Source: an uncultured Chitinophagaceae bacterium (GTDB lineage Bacteria > Bacteroidota > Bacteroidia > Chitinophagales > Chitinophagaceae). From it: a stretch of 12,185 nt of DNA. The notes under the pieces were generated by a model, which was not told the origin of the DNA, made no database searches, and was given only the letters and a program-made list of their open reading frames with translations. The stretch spans positions 1 to 12,185 of the forward strand of contig CALCEA010000130.1 of the NCBI GenBank assembly GCA_937900675.1, read 5' to 3'. The position numbers and the translations under genes were made by a program. The stretch's first letter is position 1; every line of letters begins with the position of its first letter. Shown here piece after piece: positions 1 through 6,599 of this stretch.

Positions 1-55
1 GGGTATGGGCGCTACCACCTCAAGGTAGTGCGTCTACCAATTTCGCCACCTCCGC
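1..55 (-). tRNA. tRNA-Leu (anticodon GAG), 5' part only
   Basis: Read on the minus strand from 55, the sequence gives a 7-base acceptor 5' arm (GCGGAGG), TG, a D arm with GCG/CGC stem and the GGTAGA loop signature, a 5-bp anticodon stem CTACC/GGTAG and the loop TTGAGGT. The loop places GAG at positions 34-36, which reads CUC leucine codons. The long class II variable arm has just begun when the window ends, so the variable arm, T arm and 3' acceptor strand lie outside. The gene is therefore truncated by the window, not broken. Confidence 0.93.
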
Positions 56-63
56 AGATTCCG

Positions 64-71
64 CAAACCTA
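64..71 (-). promoter_or_regulatory. -7 promoter box for the tRNA-Leu gene
   Basis: The minus strand reads TAGGTTTG, a perfect match to the Bacteroidota -7 consensus TAnnTTTG. It ends 9 bases before the mature tRNA 5' end, which would give a very short leader. No TTTG -33 box is found at the usual 19-base spacing, so the call rests on the -7 box and its position. Confidence 0.45.
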
Positions 72-78
72 CATAAAA

Positions 79-111
79 TTGTGGAGCCTGTTCTATTTTT
101 TTGCATCTTTG
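79..111 (+). promoter_or_regulatory. weak candidate promoter for the DUF2130 gene
   Basis: CATCTTTG at 104-111 matches TAnnTTTG except for its first base, and TTG at 79-81 could serve as the -33 element, although the 22-base gap is longer than the usual 19-21. The expected start of transcription near 117 would give a leader of about 20 bases before the ATG at 136. It lies back to back with the tRNA promoter. Confidence 0.35.
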
Positions 112-135
112 TAAGAACACGAAAAGTTGAACGCT

Positions 136-1341
136 ATGTCTAATTACACCGTTACCTGTCCTAAATGCCAACACCACTTTGAGCCTACTGATGCTATCAG
201 AGAAGAGGTAGAAAAAGAATTGCGCGGTAAAATGACCGACTGGCAAAAAAAGAAAGAAGAAGAAACTGCTCAATTGTTGGCAGAACAAAAAACCAAATTA
301 CAAACTGAAATCACGGAACAATTAAAGAAGAATATTGCTAGCGATTATGAGCATAAGATCAAACTTATGCAAGAGAATGAAACAAAGATGAAAGAGCAAG
401 CAAATGAATACCGTGAAAAAGAATTAGACTTTCTAAAAAAATTACAAGACATACAAACCAAGGAAGCAGAATTAGAATTAGAGCTACAAAGAAAATTAAA
501 TGCAGAAAGAGAATTAATCAAACAACAAATACAAAAAGAAGAATTAGAAAGAATTTCTATAAAAGATCAAGAGCATCAATTAAAAGTAAAAGAACTAGAA
601 AAGCAAATAGAAGACCAAAGAAAATTGGCGGAAGAAATGCGTCGTAAAGCCGAGCAAGGAAGTATGCAAATGCAAGGCGAAGTGCAAGAATTATTATTAG
701 AAGAATTATTAAAAGCTAGCTTCCCATTTGATTTAATTTCAGAAGTAGGTAAAGGAGTTAGAGGAGCCGACTGTATTCAAACAGTAAGAAATAATATTGG
801 TCAAGAAGCAGGTAAAATTATCTACGAAAGTAAAAGAACCACTGCTTTTGCTGCAGAATGGATTGAGAAATTAAAAGCAGACATGCGCAGCCAAGGAGCA
901 GATATTGCTATTATAGTTACCCAAACTTTTCCGAAAGATATGGATCGTTTTGGAGAAAAAGACGGTGTATACATTTGTTCTTTCCAAGAAGTTAGATCTG
1001 TTGCCTTGCTTTTGAGAAATGCCATTTTAAAAGTGCATGATGTTAGAAAAAGCCAAGTTAATAAAGGCGATAAAATGACTTTATTATACGACTATTTAAT
1101 TGGCAATGAATTTGGCGAACAATGGAAAGCTATTGGTGAAGGCTTCCGTCAAATGCGTCAAAGCATCCAAAAAGAAAGAGATGCGATGGAGAAATTGTGG
1201 AAGTCAAGAGAGAAACAACTAGAAAAAGTTTTATTGAATGCCATGCATATCAAAGGTTCTATTGAAGGCATTGCAGGGTCTGATAGTATCAATTTGGATT
1301 TATTGCAAGACGATGATACAATTGGTTTATTGGAAGATTAA
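136..1341 (+). CDS. DUF2130 family coiled-coil protein with nuclease-like C-terminal domain
   Basis: This 401-residue protein fits the DUF2130 family, whose biochemical function I do not know. It opens with a CPKC pair (C8, C11) resembling half of a zinc ribbon. A long, charged Glu/Lys/Gln-rich coiled coil follows at about residues 25-175. The conserved C-terminal domain carries GAD (G210-A211-D212), then GKIIYESKR with E231-x-K233, a spacing like the D...ExK core of PD-(D/E)XK nucleases, followed by the WIEKLKADM segment typical of the family. A second helical stretch lies at about 335-385. I chose ATG 136 over an in-frame TTG at 127 because the family begins directly with the Cys pair. The 3' end overlaps the convergent phosphopantetheinyl transferase gene by 4 bases. 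Family assignment is confident; nuclease activity is inferred from the motif only. Confidence 0.85.
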   Translation: MSNYTVTCPKCQHHFEPTDAIREEVEKELRGKMTDWQKKKEEETAQLLAEQKTKLQTEITEQLKKNIASDYEHKIKLMQENETKMKEQANEYREKELDFLKKLQDIQTKEAELELELQRKLNAERELIKQQIQKEELERISIKDQEHQLKVKELEKQIEDQRKLAEEMRRKAEQGSMQMQGEVQELLLEELLKASFPFDLISEVGKGVRGADCIQTVRNNIGQEAGKIIYESKRTTAFAAEWIEKLKADMRSQGADIAIIVTQTFPKDMDRFGEKDGVYICSFQEVRSVALLLRNAILKVHDVRKSQVNKGDKMTLLYDYLIGNEFGEQWKAIGEGFRQMRQSIQKERDAMEKLWKSREKQLEKVLLNAMHIKGSIEGIAGSDSINLDLLQDDDTIGLLED

Positions 1342-1964
1342 TTAATGCAAGTAACGCATATATAATCTTGTCCAAAATGATAATCTAGTTGAACAGAACT
1401 GATAATTCCTTTATGGTTAATTTCTGCAGACACTAATCCCCTATCCAAATTGGTCAAGCCAAGAATATTAAAATCTCTGGAAAAATCTATTCCCAATTGT
1501 TCATGCTTTTTATACATGGCTTCTTTAGCTGCCCAGAAAAATGCCAATTGTTTTAAAGCATCTTCCTCGTTCAAATTAGCCAACATTGCTTTTTCTGCAT
1601 CGTTCAAAAATTTATGCGCCACTTTAGCAATTCTTGGATGAATAATTTCAATATCTATACCAATGGGAAAATGATCACTCACTGCACAGGCTGCATATTC
1701 TTTACAATGTGAAAAGGAGAAATGAAATGGCACTCCTTTTAAATAAGGCTTTCCATTATCCGCCATCACCAAATCTTTCATATTAGCTTCTGGCATCATT
1801 AAAGAAAAAAGTAATCTCACTGCTAAATGCTGAATTTTTCGTTCCTCATTTTGAATATTCACATCTACTGTCATGCCCTCCTCGAAAAAAGACAAAGGTT
1901 CTGTAATAGACCAAATAGCCAAATGTTCGCTCTCGTTGATATTTTGTTGATAAAAGAAAGGCAT
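1338..1964 (-). CDS. 4'-phosphopantetheinyl transferase superfamily protein (Sfp-like)
   Basis: This enzyme family moves 4'-phosphopantetheine from coenzyme A to a serine of an acyl or peptidyl carrier protein, converting apo- to holo-carrier in the cytoplasm. The 208 residues contain the family landmarks in order: KPYL (72-75), the FSFSH segment (82-86), GIDIE (102-106) with the presumed magnesium ligands D104 and E106, and WAAKEAMYKK (144-153) with catalytic K147/E148. The length is that of the Sfp/AcpT-type pseudodimer rather than the short AcpS type. The ATG at 1964 is preceded directly by a run of eight T with no Shine-Dalgarno sequence. The gene is convergent with the DUF2130 gene and divergent from dcd. 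Whether it serves fatty acid synthesis, secondary metabolism or both cannot be told here; no polyketide or peptide synthetase genes are nearby. Confidence 0.93.
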   Translation of the reverse strand: MPFFYQQNINESEHLAIWSITEPLSFFEEGMTVDVNIQNEERKIQHLAVRLLFSLMMPEANMKDLVMADNGKPYLKGVPFHFSFSHCKEYAACAVSDHFPIGIDIEIIHPRIAKVAHKFLNDAEKAMLANLNEEDALKQLAFFWAAKEAMYKKHEQLGIDFSRDFNILGLTNLDRGLVSAEINHKGIISSVQLDYHFGQDYICVTCIN

Positions 1965-2004
1965 AAAAAAAAGCTTTGAGTTAGATTGCAGCGCGTTTCA
2001 GGCG

Positions 2005-2012
2005 CAAAACTA
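2005..2012 (-). promoter_or_regulatory. candidate -7 box for the phosphopantetheinyl transferase gene
   Basis: The minus strand reads TAGTTTTG, matching TAnnTTTG, about 40 bases before the start codon at 1964. No clear TTTG lies at the expected distance upstream. It overlaps a short, unusually GC-rich imperfect hairpin (1986-2007, arms TTGCaGC and GCGCAA) in the 65-base divergent gap shared with dcd. I see no matching box for dcd on the plus strand. Confidence 0.35.
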
Positions 2013-2029
2013 AACATAAATACACTAAG

Positions 2030-2566
2030 ATGATTTTATCAGATAAGCGAATTCTGGAGGAAATAGAAAAAGGAACCATTAAAATTGAACCATATAATCG
2101 TAAAGATTTAGGAAGCAATAGCTATGATGTTCATCTTGGTAAATGGTTGGCTACCTATGACAATAATGTTTTAGATGCTAAAGCACATAATACCATCACT
2201 TATTTTGAAATCCCTGATGAAGGATATGTATTAGAACCATCTGGATTTTACTTAGGAGTAACTTTAGAATACACTGAAACTCATGCGCATGTTCCTTTCT
2301 TAGAAGGTAAATCATCTACGGGTAGATTAGGAATTGATATACATGCCACTGCTGGTAAAGGGGATGTTGGATTCTGTGGTAACTGGACTTTAGAAATTTC
2401 AGTAAAGCAACCAGTAAGAGTGTACAAAGGAATGCCAATTGGTCAATTAATCTACTTCCCTGTGGATGGCGAAATTGAAGTAAGCTATAACAAGAAAGCC
2501 AACGCTAAATACAGCGGTCAACCTGACAAGCCTATCGAGAGTATGATGTGGAAGAATCAGTTTTAG
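2030..2566 (+). CDS. dcd: dCTP deaminase
   Basis: The enzyme deaminates dCTP to dUTP, which dUTPase turns into dUMP for thymidylate synthesis. It belongs to the dUTPase-fold trimer superfamily. The 178-residue protein carries GKSSTGRLGIDIHATAG (93-109) and GNWTLEIS (117-124). As I recall E. coli Dcd, S111, R115, H121, A124 and the catalytic E138 fall at identical relative spacing to S95, R99, H105, A108 and E122 here, so the active site looks complete. Some relatives also hydrolyse dUTP directly (bifunctional Dcd/Dut); the sequence alone does not decide this. The start ATG at 2030 gives the usual N-terminal MILSDKRI. The last 35 bases overlap the convergent DUF3810 gene. No canonical promoter is visible in the 65-base upstream gap. 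Confidence 0.95.
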   Translation: MILSDKRILEEIEKGTIKIEPYNRKDLGSNSYDVHLGKWLATYDNNVLDAKAHNTITYFEIPDEGYVLEPSGFYLGVTLEYTETHAHVPFLEGKSSTGRLGIDIHATAGKGDVGFCGNWTLEISVKQPVRVYKGMPIGQLIYFPVDGEIEVSYNKKANAKYSGQPDKPIESMMWKNQF

Positions 2567-3608
2567 AAGCATTATAAGCTAATACCCATCTAATCACATC
2601 GTCATAACTTTCCAATCCTTTGGCTTGATTATTCCATTGCAAGAATTGATCATAGATTTTGTCGGATCCTGGAATTCTGTCTTCCTGCCTTGAAGCAAAA
2701 AAAGCTTTAATTATTTGTCTATCTGCCAAGACTTTGGGGGAAACCAATGATTTATTTCTTTCTACGATTTTCTTCCACAAGTCAAAATCACCTTTTTTAG
2801 CCACTAACCATAAAGTGGCATTTTGAGCATAGGTAAACAATTGAATTTGGGTGGAGTACTTCAAAAAGGGATCCTTTGATTCTTGAGCAGCTATGAATGC
2901 TATAAAATTTGCTTCCGTTTCAGAAGCATATCCTAATTGATGGGCTTTCTCATGCTCCAGGGTAAAAGGCTTTAATAATTGGGGCAAATCATCTCTTATG
3001 ATGGCTTCCCCAGTAATGGGTTGATAAAAAGCCAGGTACCCCAAATTATCCCCCCAACCAGGGAAAAGCGCCTTTTTAATGCTGGGGTTTTCCCGAACCA
3101 AAACATTTTGATTGATCTGACTATCTGAAATTTGAAGCCTGGACTGGTTCATCTCACGAATTAATTGAATAGAAAGACTGTCTACTTCGGCAAGGCTATA
3201 CCCATTTTTCACCTTTAAGTGAAACACTTCTGAAGGGTCTGGTTGATAATAATTAAATCCCCATAGAAGCATAAAACATAAATACAATTTTGCCAAAACT
3301 ATGCTCAAACTCAAACCCATGGAAAGCCAAAATTGTCCATTTTTAATGGAATATTTATTTGAAATGAAATATTTTATTACATTGATTATCAATACAATAA
3401 ACAATATTATATAAACTAACTCTCCAATAGCGAAATGAAAGGTTCCAGAGATCCACCTAAGGGGGCGAGTTATCCAAACAAATACCCTGTGAGTATATAT
3501 TCGCTGAACCAGCTCAGGGAAGCCAATCAACCATTGAACCAACAATACTCCCATCAATAAACCGATGAATTGGAGGATTTTAGCTCTAAAAGGGGCAAGA
3601 AATTGCAT
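2532..3608 (-). CDS. DUF3810 family membrane protein with HExxH motif
   Basis: This 358-residue protein resembles DUF3810, a Bacteroidota-typical family without an established function. Three hydrophobic segments at about residues 14-30, 57-80 and 95-117 anchor the N-terminal third. The rest is a soluble domain containing HEKAH (H219-E220-x-x-H223), a zinc-metallopeptidase signature. It is followed by GYASETEANFIAF, where E230 or E232 could be a third metal ligand. GWGDNLGYLAFYQPITGEA (184-202) is another likely conserved patch. A membrane-anchored, non-cytoplasmic metallopeptidase is a reasonable inference, but no activity can be claimed. The C-terminal tail of about 11 residues is encoded inside the 3' end of dcd. 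Its coding sequence has more G/C homopolymer stretches than its neighbours, which may reflect low expression rather than transfer. Confidence 0.82.
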   Translation of the reverse strand: MQFLAPFRAKILQFIGLLMGVLLVQWLIGFPELVQRIYTHRVFVWITRPLRWISGTFHFAIGELVYIILFIVLIINVIKYFISNKYSIKNGQFWLSMGLSLSIVLAKLYLCFMLLWGFNYYQPDPSEVFHLKVKNGYSLAEVDSLSIQLIREMNQSRLQISDSQINQNVLVRENPSIKKALFPGWGDNLGYLAFYQPITGEAIIRDDLPQLLKPFTLEHEKAHQLGYASETEANFIAFIAAQESKDPFLKYSTQIQLFTYAQNATLWLVAKKGDFDLWKKIVERNKSLVSPKVLADRQIIKAFFASRQEDRIPGSDKIYDQFLQWNNQAKGLESYDDVIRWVLAYNASKTDSSTSYSR

Positions 3609-3640
3609 AGAGAATTTTATGGGGTAAAATTAGGATAAAC

Positions 3641-3671
3641 TTTGTCTTTTGCTAGGATTTTACTAACTTTG
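3641..3671 (+). promoter_or_regulatory. Bacteroidota-type promoter of the yceD-rpmF-plsX operon
   Basis: TTTG at 3641-3644 and TAACTTTG at 3664-3671 match the -33 and -7 consensus exactly and are separated by 19 bases, the usual spacing in this phylum. Transcription would begin near 3678, leaving a leader of about 15 bases before the ATG at 3692. It is the best-formed promoter in the window, as expected for a ribosomal protein operon. Confidence 0.85.
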
Positions 3672-3691
3672 CCAACCCTTAAAGTACGGTC

Positions 3692-4270
3692 ATGGGCCAT
3701 AACAGAACATTTGAAATACCATTTGTAGGTTTGAAGCCCGGCGAACATGAGTTCGAGTACCTTATTGAGGATAAGTTCTTTTTAGACTATGGCCCTCAGG
3801 AATTTGACAATTGTCACACCAAGGTAAAGCTCGTTTTAGAGAAAAACCAAGGTTTCATGCAATTGCGTTTTGATGTGGATGGTAAAGTGGACACCATTTG
3901 TGATCGTTGTGGCAACCCCCTAACGGTTCAATTATGGGATGAATTTAACTTAATTGTTAAGCTAGTAGATGATCCAGATACCATGAACAGTCAAGAAGAA
4001 GATGCTGATATCTTCTACATTGACAGAAATGAAAGTCATCTTTCAGTGGGTAGTTGGATTTATGAGTTTGTAACATTGAGTTTTCCGTTACAACATATTT
4101 GTTCAACCAATGAAAAAGGCGAATCTACATGCAATGAAAAAGCATTAGAAGCGTTAAATAAATTGAAAGCAGCTCCTATTGAGATCAAGAACGATCATAT
4201 TTGGAAAGGCTTAGAACAATTTAAAGGTCTAGATGGAGAAGATGAAACAAAGAAGAACAAGAAAAAATAA
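3692..4270 (+). CDS. yceD: YceD/DUF177 family protein
   Basis: DUF177 proteins are encoded next to rpmF in many bacteria and have been linked to accumulation of 23S rRNA and large-subunit assembly in E. coli and plastids. This 192-residue copy shows the family's CDRCGNPL segment (C70, C73) and the acidic-to-ESHLSVGSWIYEF stretch (114-126), followed by two more cysteines (C137, C147), so a four-cysteine metal site is possible. The C-terminus is a Lys/Asp/Glu-rich tail. The start at 3692 sits about 15 bases after the predicted transcription start. It is the first gene of an operon with rpmF, 25 bases downstream, and plsX; that gene order is the strongest support for the name. A direct rRNA role in this organism is inferred. 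Confidence 0.88.
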   Translation: MGHNRTFEIPFVGLKPGEHEFEYLIEDKFFLDYGPQEFDNCHTKVKLVLEKNQGFMQLRFDVDGKVDTICDRCGNPLTVQLWDEFNLIVKLVDDPDTMNSQEEDADIFYIDRNESHLSVGSWIYEFVTLSFPLQHICSTNEKGESTCNEKALEALNKLKAAPIEIKNDHIWKGLEQFKGLDGEDETKKNKKK

Positions 4271-4295
4271 ATTATAACTTTTTAAAACATAAGAG

Positions 4296-4490
4296 ATGCC
4301 TAATCCTAAACGCAGACACTCACAACAACGTAGTGCAAAAAGAAGAACTCACTATGTTGCTCAAGAAGTAACATTAAGCAAAGATGGTACAACTGGTGAA
4401 ATCCATGTACGTCATAGAGCGCATGTACAAGAAGGAAAATTATACTACAAAGGTAAATTAGTAGCTGAAAAAGCTCCTTTAAAAGCATAG
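4296..4490 (+). CDS. rpmF: 50S ribosomal protein L32
   Basis: This is a 64-residue basic protein of the large ribosomal subunit. It starts MPNPKRRHSQQRSAKRRTHY, the characteristic L32 N-terminus, and has the GEIHVRHRAH and YYKGKLV segments of the C-terminal half. It has no cysteines, so it is the zinc-independent form, as in E. coli, rather than the CxxC...CxxC form. It lies between yceD and plsX with gaps of 25 and 13 bases, so the three genes are almost certainly one transcript. The bases before the ATG (AAGAG) are the closest thing to a Shine-Dalgarno sequence in the window, and are weak. Confidence 0.97.
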   Translation: MPNPKRRHSQQRSAKRRTHYVAQEVTLSKDGTTGEIHVRHRAHVQEGKLYYKGKLVAEKAPLKA

Positions 4491-4503
4491 TTAAACCAAT
4501 AGA

Positions 4504-5445
4504 ATGAATATTGGAATAGATATGATGGGTGGTGATTTTGCACCATTGGAAGCTGTAAAAGGCGTACAACATTACTTATCTACTTCTCAAAATCATTTGT
4601 TCTGCATAGGTGATGAAACCCAGTTGAAAGATCTATTTCAACAACACGGGATTTCTTCACCTTTTTTGCATTTAGTACATGCATCAGAAGTAATTGGTTA
4701 CCATGAACACCCTACCAAAGCATTAAAAGAAAAGCCCAACTCCTCTATCTCTATTGGTTTTGGAATGTTGGCAGCAGGCAAGATTGATGCTTTTTTAAGT
4801 GCAGGAAATACCGGTGCCATGTTAGTAGGTGCCATGTTTAGTATCAAGCCTATTAAAGGCGTATTAAGACCAACCATTGCTACCTTACTTCCTAAGTTAA
4901 GTGGCAAGACTGGCTTATTAGTAGATGTAGGATTGAACGCAGATTGTAAGCCTGAGCAATTAAACCAATTTGGTATTCTAGGTAATTTATATGCAAAGCA
5001 TATTTTAAATATCGAAAACCCTACAGTTGGTTTATTAAATGTAGGTGAAGAAGAAGGAAAAGGAAATCTATTAGCACAAGCTACTTATCCTTTATTAAAA
5101 GAAAATACTGCTATCCAATTCATTGGCAATGTAGAAGGCAGAGATGCATTCAATGATAAAGCTGATGTAATTGTTTGTGATGGTTTTACTGGAAATATTA
5201 TTTTAAAAACTGCAGAAGCCATGTATGAAGCTGCAGCACATCAAGGTTTGGCAAATGATTCTTTCTTTGGAAGATTCCATTTTGAAAACTATGGTGGCAC
5301 TCCTGTTTTAGGCGTGAATAAACCAGTGATTATTGGTCATGGCATTAGTAATGCAAAAGCATTTAGCAACATGATTGCTCTTGCCCAAAAGATGATTGAA
5401 ACTAAATTCTGCGAAATCATTACGACCAATTTCGAGAATCTATAA
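4504..5445 (+). CDS. plsX: phosphate acyltransferase PlsX
   Basis: PlsX converts acyl-ACP and phosphate to acyl-phosphate, the donor used by the membrane acyltransferase PlsY in the first step of phosphatidic acid synthesis. It is a soluble, membrane-associated enzyme. The 313 residues show the family landmarks in order: IDMMGGDFAP (5-14), HPTKALKEKPNSSI (69-82), SAGNTGA (99-105), LVDVGLNADCKPEQL (139-153), LLNVGEEEGKGN (177-188), GNVEGRD (208-214), CDGFTGNIILK (225-235) and IIGHGISNAKA (276-286). A Leu replaces the Ala I would expect in DVGANxDCKP (L144). Length is normal. It is the third gene of the yceD-rpmF-plsX operon. The common next partner, fabH, is absent here; an 84-base gap with a new promoter box precedes fbaA. 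Confidence 0.96.
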   Translation: MNIGIDMMGGDFAPLEAVKGVQHYLSTSQNHLFCIGDETQLKDLFQQHGISSPFLHLVHASEVIGYHEHPTKALKEKPNSSISIGFGMLAAGKIDAFLSAGNTGAMLVGAMFSIKPIKGVLRPTIATLLPKLSGKTGLLVDVGLNADCKPEQLNQFGILGNLYAKHILNIENPTVGLLNVGEEEGKGNLLAQATYPLLKENTAIQFIGNVEGRDAFNDKADVIVCDGFTGNIILKTAEAMYEAAAHQGLANDSFFGRFHFENYGGTPVLGVNKPVIIGHGISNAKAFSNMIALAQKMIETKFCEIITTNFENL

Positions 5446-5464
5446 TATCTCCTTATTTACCCTA

Positions 5465-5499
5465 TTTTGCCCATAGGCTAACATATGTTTGGGGCAGAA
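5465..5499 (+). promoter_or_regulatory. inverted repeat and palindrome upstream of fbaA, possible operator
   Basis: TTTTGCCC (5465-5472) can pair with GGGCAGAA (5492-5499), 8 bp with one G-U. The loop contains the perfect 10-base palindrome AACATATGTT (5480-5489). No T-run follows, so it is a poor terminator for plsX. The palindrome falls about 28-37 bases before the likely fbaA transcription start, over the -33 region, where a bound regulator could affect initiation. Function is inferred from position only. Confidence 0.35.
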
Positions 5500-5503
5500 A
5501 TAC

Positions 5504-5511
5504 TATATTTG
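5504..5511 (+). promoter_or_regulatory. -7 promoter box for fbaA-accD
   Basis: TATATTTG matches TAnnTTTG exactly and lies 18 bases before the fbaA ATG. No TTTG sits at the 19-base spacing; one at 5488-5491 is too close (12 bases), so the -33 element is weak or absent. The expected start is near 5517, giving a leader of roughly 13 bases. Confidence 0.6.
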
Positions 5512-5529
5512 TTACTCAATTTATAAACT

Positions 5530-6597
5530 ATGAGCAAGTACAGATCTGGTGTTTTATTTGGTAAAGAATTAGAGGCATTATACAATGATGCTAAGGCAAA
5601 TAACTTTGCCATTCCAGCAGTCAATACTACTGGTACAGATACAATTAATGCTGCTATCGAAACAGCTGCAAAAGTAAAATCTCCAATTATTATTCAATTC
5701 TCTAATGGCGGTGCTCAGTTCATTGCTGGTAAGGGAATGCCTAACGATAATTTACAAGCCAATATTCAAGGTGCTATTGCTGGTGCTTTACATGTTCACC
5801 AAGTAGCAAAATATTATGATGTGCCTGTTGTATTACATACAGACCACGCTGCAAAAAAATGGTTGCCATGGATTAGCGCTTTAATTGACGAAAGTGAAAA
5901 ATACCACAAGTTACACGGACAACCTTTGTTCTCTTCTCATATGTTAGACTTATCTGAAGAACCTATTGAAGAGAATATCCAAACTTCTGTTGAATTCTTT
6001 AAGAGAATGGCTCCATTAGGTATGGGTATTGAAATTGAATTAGGAGTAACAGGTGGTGAAGAAGATGGCGTAGATAACAGTGGTGTAGAAAATGATAAGT
6101 TATATACGCAACCAGAACATGTTGCATATGCTTATACTGAATTAGGCAAAGTAGGTAACTTGTTTACAGTAGCTGCTGCCTTTGGTAATGTGCACGGTGT
6201 ATATAGCCCAGGTAATGTTGAATTAAAACCTGAGATTTTACACAATAGCCAATTACATATTGAGAAGACATTAGGTACTGCACCAAAGCCAGTATACTTT
6301 GTATTCCATGGTGGATCTGGTTCTCCTCAAAATCAAATTAGAGAAGCAATTGGATATGGTGCGATCAAAATGAATTTGGATACCGATTTACAATGGGCAT
6401 TCTGGGAAGGTATCTTAGGATATTACAAAAAGAATGAAGCATACTTACAAAGTCAATTAGGTAATCCAGAAGGTGCTGATAAGCCAAACAAGAAATACTA
6501 TGACCCAAGAGTTTGGTTAAGAAAAGGTGAAGAGTCTTTTATTAAGAGATTAGAGCAATCTTTTGAAGACTTAAACTGTATTAACAGAAATGCTTAA
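5530..6597 (+). CDS. fbaA: class II fructose-bisphosphate aldolase
   Basis: This zinc-dependent aldolase interconverts fructose 1,6-bisphosphate with dihydroxyacetone phosphate and glyceraldehyde 3-phosphate in glycolysis and gluconeogenesis. The 355 residues have the E. coli FbaA (class IIA) layout: HTDHAAKKW (103-111) with catalytic D105 and zinc ligand H106, EIELGVTGGEEDGVDN (168-183), NVHGVY (220-225) and FHGGSGS (259-265). The residues equivalent to E. coli D109, H110, E174, H226 and H264 (numbering from memory) are D105, H106, E170, H222 and H260, all shifted by exactly four, so the active site is intact and the gene is full length. It has its own -7 box and ends 2 bases before accD, with which it is probably co-transcribed. 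Confidence 0.97.
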   Translation: MSKYRSGVLFGKELEALYNDAKANNFAIPAVNTTGTDTINAAIETAAKVKSPIIIQFSNGGAQFIAGKGMPNDNLQANIQGAIAGALHVHQVAKYYDVPVVLHTDHAAKKWLPWISALIDESEKYHKLHGQPLFSSHMLDLSEEPIEENIQTSVEFFKRMAPLGMGIEIELGVTGGEEDGVDNSGVENDKLYTQPEHVAYAYTELGKVGNLFTVAAAFGNVHGVYSPGNVELKPEILHNSQLHIEKTLGTAPKPVYFVFHGGSGSPQNQIREAIGYGAIKMNLDTDLQWAFWEGILGYYKKNEAYLQSQLGNPEGADKPNKKYYDPRVWLRKGEESFIKRLEQSFEDLNCINRNA

Positions 6598-6599
6598 CT

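Noticed and set aside
127..135. TTG start adding three residues to the DUF2130 protein
   Set aside because: ATG at 136 places the CPKC pair at the normal distance from the N-terminus, and the TTG has no supporting signal.
1..135. tRNA-Leu as a possible integration site for a mobile element
   Set aside because: Integration normally targets the tRNA 3' end, which is outside the window. The flanking gene is not an integrase, and no repeated tRNA fragment is seen.
34..288. Open frame on the minus strand overlapping the tRNA and the DUF2130 gene
   Set aside because: It runs through a tRNA gene and antisense to a real coding region; its Phe-rich translation is the complement of Lys/Glu codons.
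2532..3608. DUF3810 gene as a horizontally acquired insert because of its different base runs
   Set aside because: The family is native to the phylum and no mobile signatures flank the gene; low expression explains looser codon use.
4306..4572. Minus-strand open frame of 88 codons across rpmF and plsX
   Set aside because: It is antisense to two certain genes and has no family resemblance.
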